In this document: piece after piece, positions 6,306 to 10,811 of the stretch
Layout of the letters: the number at the start of each line of letters is the position of its first letter
Position numbering within the stretch: the stretch's first letter is position 1
From: Chloroflexota bacterium
GTDB lineage: Bacteria > Chloroflexota > UBA5177 > JANWHV01
Assembly (NCBI GenBank): GCA_025924845.1
Contig: JAICHN010000143.1
Location: forward strand, 1-10,811
Reading direction: 5' to 3'
Length of the DNA: 10,811 nt
Translations under genes and position numbers: made by a program
The notes under the pieces: generated by a model
What the model was told of the DNA's origin: nothing
Seen by the model: the letters and a program-made list of their open reading frames with translations, nothing else
Database searches by the model: none

Positions 6306-7118
6306 TCAGTCATTCAAGGAGAGCACCATTTGCGGCGCGGCCTGGGTTCCGCCTCCAGTCGGGGCGATCGCGGTGCCCATTGCCAGGAACTCGATCACAT
6401 GCGAACCCCAGCCATGGCTCTTCTCAACTAATCGGGTACTGACGATGCCCGCGGCCTGCACCTGATTTGCCTCAGCCTGCATCCGCTCCATAGCAAGCTC
6501 GCGCGCATCATAGAGCGCCTGGGTAAAATTGACCATCTCGACATTTTGGCCGGAATTCTTGAACGCCTGGCGCCATCCCTGATGAGCGACGTGATAGACG
6601 CAGTTACCCATGACCAGGGCAAGCGGGCGGAAGCCCGCCTGGAGCAGCGTCCAGAAATCCTGACCGGAGAGATCACTGCTGAACGGCTTGCCGGTGGAGG
6701 TGCGATGGCTCTGCCCATTCGCCGCCTTAACGGCGGTGCCTACAGCCAGGAACTCCGCCAGCGACTCGCCCCATTCGTACCTTCCGACCTCGAGCCGTAC
6801 CCCGACCACACCGTCCGCGCCCAAGGCGTCCGCCTCCTCTTCCATGCGGGTCATGGCCAGCTCACGCGCGTGGTACATGGCCTGAGTGAGGACACCCATT
6901 TCCTGGTTCTTGCTCCAATTGGATTGCTGATAGCCGATATGATAAATGCTCGAACCCACCACCATGCCCATGGGTTCGAACCCGGCTTGTCTGACCAGCA
7001 GGAACTCGTTTACCGAGAGATCGCTCGTGAAGAACGCGGGTCGCCCGCCGCCCCCCGCCATTTGCTTGAGGCGCTCACGCGCGTGCTCGGGCAGGTCGCT
7101 TGGTCCGGGTGTACTCAT
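6306..7118 (-). CDS. Tandem YbjQ-like (DUF74) double-domain protein, second copy
   Basis: A 270-aa protein made of two homologous units of about 105 residues (about 28-131 and 145-252). Each unit opens with an F(S/T)SDLS motif (FFTSDLS; PFSSDLS). It continues with AGF-P-(G/A)-V-G-Y, has a central helix with ARELAM-RM-EA and a strand with G(V/I)V, and ends in EFLA(V/M)GTA. This matches the YbjQ-type fold, whose single-domain members assemble as pentamers and are often labelled heavy-metal-binding. Only one Cys is present (C173, in GNCVYH of unit 2); unit 1 has Ser there. Metal binding through several cysteines is therefore not supported. No signal peptide is seen. The ATG overlaps the upstream gene's stop by 4 nt, with GAGGGAGAG as ribosome site. 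A short C-terminal tail (PQMVLSLND) resembles the neighbour's PAMLIDLSE. Confidence 0.82.
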   Translation of the reverse strand: MSTPGPSDLPEHARERLKQMAGGGGRPAFFTSDLSVNEFLLVRQAGFEPMGMVVGSSIYHIGYQQSNWSKNQEMGVLTQAMYHARELAMTRMEEEADALGADGVVGVRLEVGRYEWGESLAEFLAVGTAVKAANGQSHRTSTGKPFSSDLSGQDFWTLLQAGFRPLALVMGNCVYHVAHQGWRQAFKNSGQNVEMVNFTQALYDARELAMERMQAEANQVQAAGIVSTRLVEKSHGWGSHVIEFLAMGTAIAPTGGGTQAAPQMVLSLND

Positions 7119-8101
7119 TCCATCTCTCCCTCTAGACCGGCTATGGCCTCATCATTCGTGAATTCCGCCAATCCGTTGGCCTCGCTCAGGTCGATCAGCA
7201 TGGCAGGCACCTGCGGTCGTGCGGCGCCCGGCGCCTGGAGAATTGCCGTTCCCCAACTGAGGTAACTCAAAATATAGTCTGTCCGCTCGTTGTCGTTGCT
7301 GTCCGTGCGGGGAATCTCACGCAGCCGGCGCACGATGTGAACTCCGACCACGCCGTGGGCCTGCATCTGGCGGGCCTGATCGTGCATTCGTCCGAATGCC
7401 TGACGCTGCGCGGCATACAGCGATTCAGTATACTTCTGATGTTCCTGGTTGTACCAACTTGAATTCTGCCAGGAATCGCCCCAATTAGTATAGATGTAGT
7501 ATGTACAATTGCCGATGACGATCCCGGCCGGACGTCCTCCGGCATGGAGCAGGGACACGAACTCCTGGGCTGAAAAGTCGGAGAGGAACGGTGCGCCGGG
7601 CGTGCCGGATCCCGGCACGCTGATCGCCGTACCGATAGCGGTGACCTCGATCAGATCCTCTGACCAGCCTTTCGCCGTGATTTCCAGCTTGGTACCCACC
7701 ACGCCGGCCGCCCCCATGCCGGCCGCCTCCTGGCGCATGCGGTCAAGCGCCGCCCGCGCGGCATCGTGTTGGGCCCGCGTTTGCGCCTCCATCTCTCCGG
7801 TAAAGGTCCATTGATTCCAACCGATGTGATAGACGCTGCTCCCCGTGACCAGCCCCAGCGGTTCGTAACCCGCGTTCCGCATCAGCAAAAACTCGTTGAT
7901 GGAGAGGTCACTGGAAAACGGCGTCGCACCTCCCTGCCCGCTCCGGATCTGAGCGATCCGTTCCTGTGCTCGTACCGGCAGGCCACCTGCCGTCAGAGCC
8001 TGGAGGCTCCGTGCCTGGAGATCGGCTTCCTGTTGAGCCGCCGCTTGCGCCTGCTCTTTGCGTTGGCGCTCTTCGGGACTCTCGCGATGGAAAAACGGCA
8101 T
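7115..8101 (-). CDS. Tandem YbjQ-like (DUF74) double-domain protein, first copy
   Basis: A 328-aa paralogue of the next gene. An N-terminal charged, Gln/Ala-rich helix (about 8-37) may be a coiled coil. Two YbjQ-like units follow, at about 60-161 and 170-288. They start PFSSDLS and PFLSDFS and contain GSSVYHIG (87-94) and GNCTYYIY (197-204), respectively. They end in GTAI-type strands (AIGTAISV; SWGTAILQ). As in its paralogue, the only Cys (C199) lies in the second unit within GNCxY. After the units comes a 40-residue acidic tail with a PAMLIDLSE element. AGGGGG about 5-6 nt before the ATG serves as ribosome site. It starts 50 nt after the 133-aa gene and overlaps its paralogue by 4 nt. Four-way likeness suggests a domain duplication followed by gene duplication. 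The function is unknown; a cytoplasmic oligomeric scaffold is possible but only inferred. Confidence 0.82.
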   Translation of the reverse strand: MPFFHRESPEERQRKEQAQAAAQQEADLQARSLQALTAGGLPVRAQERIAQIRSGQGGATPFSSDLSINEFLLMRNAGYEPLGLVTGSSVYHIGWNQWTFTGEMEAQTRAQHDAARAALDRMRQEAAGMGAAGVVGTKLEITAKGWSEDLIEVTAIGTAISVPGSGTPGAPFLSDFSAQEFVSLLHAGGRPAGIVIGNCTYYIYTNWGDSWQNSSWYNQEHQKYTESLYAAQRQAFGRMHDQARQMQAHGVVGVHIVRRLREIPRTDSNDNERTDYILSYLSWGTAILQAPGAARPQVPAMLIDLSEANGLAEFTNDEAIAGLEGEME

Positions 8102-8151
8102 CCGTCCCCCTCTTTCCCGGCGCCCCGCGCCCGGTGCTTCTCGTGCGAGCC

Positions 8152-8553
8152 TCAGGTAAGTAGGCGCTCCAGAGCCATGCGGGCTTGCGTGTTGCGCGAG
8201 GCGTGCGCCGCCAGGTCACGCGAAAGCCCCTCGATCCACTCGTCGACTTGCAACTCCTCGGTTTTGAGGGCGATGCCCCGCACTACTTTCACGCGGCTGG
8301 CTCGCAACCCCCCGTGTCCCGCATGCTCTATGGCGTAGCGGTGTTCACCCAGTTCTACGCTTACCCGGTGTACGGGCTTCTCCTTAGCAAAGAAGCCTCC
8401 CTTTCGCTCTACCTGACACTGCGCGGGCAGCGCACCGCCCAGCTTTTCGGCCAGCGCGCCAAGGAAAGCCTTGGTGTCCGTCAGGTCGGCACGCAAGGAC
8501 GAGGCGAGCACTTCAAAGCCAAGACCATCATTGAACGTGGAAAGATCGTCCAC
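8152..8553 (-). CDS. Conserved-looking small protein of unknown function, first gene of the YbjQ/phospholipase operon
   Basis: With GTG at 8553 the product is 133 aa; I do not recognise a named family. The N-terminal part (LRADLTDTKAFLGALAEKL) looks helical. A middle part with alternating strands (ERKGG, HRVSVELGEHRYAIEH) follows. A segment VVRGIALKTEELQVDEWIEG leads to a C-terminal helix ending RMALERLL. It has one Cys, no signal peptide and no membrane segment. GTG 8553 is preferred over ATG 8628 because AGGAGG (8562-8567) lies 8 nt before it. In addition, codons 2-6 of the longer version coincide with a good -10/-35 promoter. It is followed after 50 nt by the tandem YbjQ-like genes. I have an unverified memory of similar proteins beside YbjQ-like genes in actinobacteria. 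If correct, it would be a conserved partner. Confidence 0.75.
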   Translation of the reverse strand: MDDLSTFNDGLGFEVLASSLRADLTDTKAFLGALAEKLGGALPAQCQVERKGGFFAKEKPVHRVSVELGEHRYAIEHAGHGGLRASRVKVVRGIALKTEELQVDEWIEGLSRDLAAHASRNTQARMALERLLT

Positions 8554-8561
8554 ACCTATCC

Positions 8562-8567
8562 CCTCCT
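8562..8567 (-). promoter_or_regulatory. Ribosome-binding site that supports GTG start at 8553
   Basis: On the minus strand a perfect AGGAGG, inside GGAGGAGGGG, stands 8 nt before an in-frame GTG. The alternative ATG at 8628 has only a weak CAGGCG upstream. This site would be pointless inside the coding region if translation began at 8628. Confidence 0.75.
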
Positions 8568-8612
8568 CCCGACAGCGCGCATCGGCGGCGCCATAATCTG
8601 TTTCCTGCACGC

Positions 8613-8641
8613 AGTATAGTCGCACCATGCGCCTGTCGCAA
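8613..8641 (-). promoter_or_regulatory. Sigma70-like promoter of the unknown-YbjQ-YbjQ-phospholipase operon
   Basis: On the minus strand TTGCGA (8641-8636, 4 of 6 to consensus), a 17-nt spacer, and TATACT (8618-8613, 5 of 6) make the best promoter seen in the window. Transcription would start near 8606, giving a leader of about 50 nt to the GTG at 8553. GATAAT at 8663-8658 is a second, weaker -10 candidate further upstream without a good -35. Confidence 0.65.
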
Positions 8642-8671
8642 GCCGTGGAGATGGGGAATTATCTGAATGAT

Positions 8672-8697
8672 GATCCTAACCCTAAAGTGTCAGGATC
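8672..8697. repeat. Inverted repeat between the phosphate-transporter gene and the next operon promoter
   Basis: GATCCT (8672-8677) and AGGATC (8692-8697) form a perfect 6-bp inverted repeat around a 14-nt centre. It lies 31 bp upstream of the -35 box of the downstream operon and 54 bp after the transporter stop. It could be an operator or part of a transcript end. No T-run follows on the minus strand, so it is not a classic intrinsic terminator. Confidence 0.3.
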
Positions 8698-8751
8698 CCG
8701 GAAGAGTGATGCTTGATACTCGCCGAGCCGAAGCAGGTGTGGTCTCCCGGT

Positions 8752-9750
8752 CTATGACGCCCCGCCCAGGCGCAACACGGCATAGGAGAGGGCGCCGACG
8801 ATTGCCGCGGCGGGAAGGGTCAGAATCCAGGCCGCGAAGATGGAGCCGGCGACGCCCCAGCGCACGGCACCAGGATTCCGCGTTGACCCGACTCCCACGA
8901 TGGCGCTCGATACCACCTGTGTCGTACTTACTGGCAGTCCCAAAAACGAAGCACTGAGCAGGACGCTGGCCGAGGCGGCCTCGGCGGCGAAGCCGTTAAT
9001 CGGTTCCAGGCTGATGATTCGTTGGCCCATAGTTCGGATGATCCGCCAGCCGCCGCTATAGGTACCTAAGGCGATGGCCGCCGCTGAGGACAGAATTACC
9101 CAGGTCGGCACGCTGAAATGCGACTGGTAGTGCCCCGCCACCAGGGCCAGCGTCATCACGCCCATGGTTTTCTGCGCATCGTTGGCGCCGTGACTGAACG
9201 AAACGAAGGCGGCCGAGACTACCTGGAGGCGTCGGAAGGTCCGATTCACCTTTGTGGGGCGCCATGAACGGAACAACCAGTACAGCGCCACCATGATCAC
9301 GAAGCCGAGGGCGAAGCCCACCAAGGGTGAAACCAAGGCCGGTTCGATGACCTTCCGCCAGATACTCTGCCACAGGACGAAGTTGCCGCCGTGCGCCGCC
9401 ATCATGGCGCCCACCAAGCCGCCAATCAAGGCGTGCGAGGAGGAACTAGGCAGTCCCAAACGCCAGGTAGCCAGATTCCAGAGGATAGCGCCGGTGAGCG
9501 CGGCGCCAACGATCGGTAAGGTGATCGCTCCGGTGTTCACGATGCCCTTGCCCACCGTCGCGGCCACCGCCGTGGTAAGGAAGGCCCCTGCTAGGTTGCA
9601 CGCAGCGGACATCGCGAGGGCACGGCGCGGCGAGAGGGCGCGTGTGGAAATGGTAGTGGCGATGGCGTTGGCGGCGTCGTGAAAGCCGTTGGTAAAGTCG
9701 AAGGCAAGCGCCATCAAAATGATCAGCACGACGCCGACTTGATCGGTCAC
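8752..9750 (-). CDS. pit: PiT-family inorganic phosphate transporter
   Basis: A 332-aa integral membrane protein. It carries both inverted-repeat signatures of the PiT family: FDFTNGFHDAANAIATT (17-33) with GLPSSSSH (99-106) in the first half, and SFSHGANDAQKTMG (184-197) with GLPVSTTQ (271-278) in the second. About ten hydrophobic helices can be traced. Homologues carry phosphate, often as metal-phosphate, into the cell driven by protons or sodium. The central loop (about 161-172, RSWRPTKVNRTF) is short, as in compact bacterial members. The start is GTG at 9750, with no strong ribosome site; the first helix begins within ten residues of it, so a later start would damage the protein. No PhoU-like DUF47 gene sits next to it, although many PiT genes have one. 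A PHO-box-like direct repeat 170 bp upstream suggests control by phosphate starvation. The length of the leader is unusual. Confidence 0.93.
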   Translation of the reverse strand: MTDQVGVVLIILMALAFDFTNGFHDAANAIATTISTRALSPRRALAMSAACNLAGAFLTTAVAATVGKGIVNTGAITLPIVGAALTGAILWNLATWRLGLPSSSSHALIGGLVGAMMAAHGGNFVLWQSIWRKVIEPALVSPLVGFALGFVIMVALYWLFRSWRPTKVNRTFRRLQVVSAAFVSFSHGANDAQKTMGVMTLALVAGHYQSHFSVPTWVILSSAAAIALGTYSGGWRIIRTMGQRIISLEPINGFAAEAASASVLLSASFLGLPVSTTQVVSSAIVGVGSTRNPGAVRWGVAGSIFAAWILTLPAAAIVGALSYAVLRLGGAS

Positions 9751-9858
9751 GAGTGAGCGCCCGCCGTCCGCGGTGAACCGCCGTAAGCGGAAGCGGAACC
9801 GATTTCCACACCAAAGGTGGAGTGACAGGCGCGGCCCGGAACAAGCCGAGTGGCGTTG

Positions 9859-9866
9859 TTTAACAC
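9859..9866 (+). promoter_or_regulatory. Third copy of the TTTAACAC motif, inverted, upstream of the transporter
   Basis: TTTAACAC occurs on the plus strand, that is, in reverse orientation to the two tandem copies at 9920-9938 and 53 bp closer to the transporter start. It may be an additional regulator site in a looped arrangement, or chance. Confidence 0.25.
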
Positions 9867-9886
9867 ACCCTCATTGTGCCGACCCG

Positions 9887-9915
9887 CCGGCGAAAAAGCT
9901 GTAAGAGAACGCCGG
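9887..9915. repeat. Inverted repeat downstream of the PHO-box-like repeats
   Basis: CCGGCG (9887-9892) and CGCCGG (9910-9915) are a perfect 6-bp inverted repeat with a 17-nt centre. The centre contains TTACAG on the minus strand (9904-9899), the best -10 candidate after the repeats. The structure could end transcription of the glycosyltransferase gene or sit over the transporter promoter. No T-run follows the second arm in either direction, so termination is not favoured. Confidence 0.3.
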
Positions 9916-9919
9916 ATTC

Positions 9920-9938
9920 GTGTTAAATCTGTGTTAAA
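9920..9938 (-). promoter_or_regulatory. PHO-box-like direct repeat upstream of the phosphate transporter
   Basis: On the minus strand TTTAACAC-AGA-TTTAACAC is an exact 8-bp direct repeat with an 11-bp period. It contains TTAACA twice with 5 nt between. This is the pattern of PhoP-type response regulators: Bacillus PhoP binds TT(A/T/C)ACA repeats spaced about 5 nt, and the E. coli PHO box has two 7-bp repeats on an 11-bp period. It points the same way as the transporter gene, about 170 bp before its start. The first copy overlaps the TAA stop of the glycosyltransferase gene. A possible -10 (TTACAG) follows 15 nt after the second copy. The regulator itself is not in the window. Confidence 0.6.
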
Positions 9939-10811
9939 GATTTGTACTACATAGAGGGTTGTCCTGCCTTTTGTCCATTGGGCGGGTTGGGGGACACAGC
10001 GGAGCGGCTGAAAACATCGAGTCGAGCCTCCACAGCGTGATAATCGCCAAAACAAGACCGGGAACCTGGTAGTGTTGGTTGAGGGTCATGCGCAACACTG
10101 GGCCAATATACATGGAGGCCAGGGTAATGATGATCGCGGTACGATCCGCTCGCGCGATGTTCGGAACGGAATAAGCTGCCACGAGAACTACCGCCGGTAG
10201 CGCCAGAATTACCGTGTCGTAAATATGGGCAAAGGGCGAGACGAAGACGGTAACCACTACCAGGAGCGCCCAGCGTACGGCAAAGGAACGCCCCCCCGCT
10301 TGCCATGGGCCGCGCCATTTCCAGGCGAGTCCGGCAACCAACGTGATACTTATTAGCTGTGCCAGGCGATTGGCCGCCATGCTGTGTGGCCACTGCTGCA
10401 GCAGCAGACCGTGTAGGCCGGGAACATCGACCTGCATTCCGTCATTGGTGAAGGTGCCGTTGTACAGTAGTAGCTGCAGGTGAGCGTAATCCAAGAAAAT
10501 CGAGGGCCCGACTACCAAAAGCGAACCTATTGCCGCGAGTGCGGCGACCAGTACGTACGCCAGGACACTGCGCCATTGTCGTTTATAGATCAACAGCGGC
10601 AGGACGAGAAACGCTACCTGTGGCTTTATGAGGGTTAGTGCCAGGGCCGCGCCCGCCCACGCATAGTATCCTCGAAATGACAGCCACATCCCGCATGCCA
10701 GCCCGAAGAGCACCCATGCGGATGACTGCCCGAGCACGACGAGGAGCATCATCACTGGCACCGAGCACACCAAGTAGGCAAGAAAAACGAGCCAAACCAT
10801 CTTGCGCGGTC
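9934..10811 (-). CDS. GT-C (GT87/DUF2029-like) membrane glycosyltransferase, C-terminal part
   Basis: The frame is open to the right edge (codons CCG CGC AAG precede the first Met at 10800), so about 290 C-terminal residues are visible and the start lies outside. The protein is polytopic with about eight hydrophobic helices. The segment GQSSAWVLFGLACG followed by LIKPQVAFLVLPLLIYKRQW (20 residues) is typical of the DUF2029/GT87 family. That family uses polyprenyl-phosphate-linked sugars (polyprenyl-phospho-mannose in actinobacterial relatives) to glycosylate lipids outside the membrane. The catalytic Asp, normally in an early extracellular loop, would be in the missing part. Full-length relatives are about 400 aa. 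The C-terminal 30 residues are polar (PLCPPTRPMDKRQ) and cytoplasmic or disordered. The TAA stop lies inside the PHO-box-like repeat of the next gene. The substrate cannot be inferred here. Confidence 0.75.
   Translation of the reverse strand, partial: PRKMVWLVFLAYLVCSVPVMMLLVVLGQSSAWVLFGLACGMWLSFRGYYAWAGAALALTLIKPQVAFLVLPLLIYKRQWRSVLAYVLVAALAAIGSLLVVGPSIFLDYAHLQLLLYNGTFTNDGMQVDVPGLHGLLLQQWPHSMAANRLAQLISITLVAGLAWKWRGPWQAGGRSFAVRWALLVVVTVFVSPFAHIYDTVILALPAVVLVAAYSVPNIARADRTAIIITLASMYIGPVLRMTLNQHYQVPGLVLAIITLWRLDSMFSAAPLCPPTRPMDKRQDNPLCSTNL

Noticed and set aside
6546..7265. A 239-codon open frame on the plus strand
   Set aside because: It is antisense to both tandem YbjQ-like genes and spans their junction. 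The four repeating motifs are on the minus strand. High GC explains the long chance frame.
6306..8101. Heavy-metal-binding function for the tandem YbjQ-like proteins
   Set aside because: Each protein has only one Cys and no Cys or His cluster, so the customary family label is not supported by the sequence.
8642..8751. Intrinsic terminator after the phosphate transporter
   Set aside because: The only clear inverted repeat (8672-8697) is short, has a 14-nt loop and is not followed by a T-run on the minus strand.
10583..10795. Alternative minus-strand frame inside the glycosyltransferase
   Set aside because: It is a shadow frame of the hydrophobic GT87-like protein and carries no domain of its own.

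Overview
The window is a GC-rich (roughly 60%) bacterial chromosomal segment with densely packed genes. All but one run on the minus strand. The organism is probably a member of the Chloroflexota. This rests on recalled family-level likeness only: a RimI with a proline-rich insertion, a pair of M16B peptidase-like proteins next to tsaE-tsaB-rimI, and double YbjQ-type proteins. No search could be run. No tRNA, rRNA, IS element, CRISPR array or phage gene was seen, and no gene-free stretch exceeds 300 bases.

Region 1 (1-4188, minus) is a tight operon, read from high to low coordinates: catalytically degenerate M16 protein, M16 zinc peptidase, tsaE, tsaB, rimI (cut by the left edge). Two junctions are 4-nt ATGA overlaps. 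The last three genes serve translation: t6A modification of ANN-decoding tRNAs and N-terminal acetylation of a ribosomal protein. The two M16 proteins look like a heterodimer. One keeps the HxxEH...E zinc site but has lost the C-terminal R/Y pair; the other has lost the zinc site but keeps R/Y.

Region 2 (4189-4848) is a 269-bp divergent intergenic stretch with weak promoter candidates, followed by the only plus-strand gene. That gene encodes a 118-aa membrane-anchored or exported protein with two Cys-pair repeats. It faces the next operon across 34 bp, where a weak hairpin lies.

Region 3 (4849-8641, minus) is a four-gene operon behind a good sigma70-like promoter (TTGCGA, 17 nt, TATACT). It encodes a 133-aa protein of unknown function, two proteins that are each a tandem duplication of a YbjQ-like domain, and a membrane-anchored phospholipase D/cardiolipin-synthase-like enzyme with two intact HKD motifs. 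This is the least explained part of the window and the best candidate for an undescribed system.

Region 4 (8752-10811, minus) holds a PiT-family inorganic phosphate transporter. Upstream of it is an exact 8-bp direct repeat with an 11-bp period (TTTAACAC twice) that looks like a PHO box, implying phosphate-starvation control. The repeat touches the stop codon of the preceding gene, a GT-C/GT87-like membrane glycosyltransferase whose start lies beyond the right edge.

Three starts were moved or questioned: the degenerate M16 protein starts at 4188 (strong Shine-Dalgarno), the 133-aa protein starts at GTG 8553 (strong Shine-Dalgarno, and the longer ATG lies inside the promoter), and the phospholipase start is unsettled.
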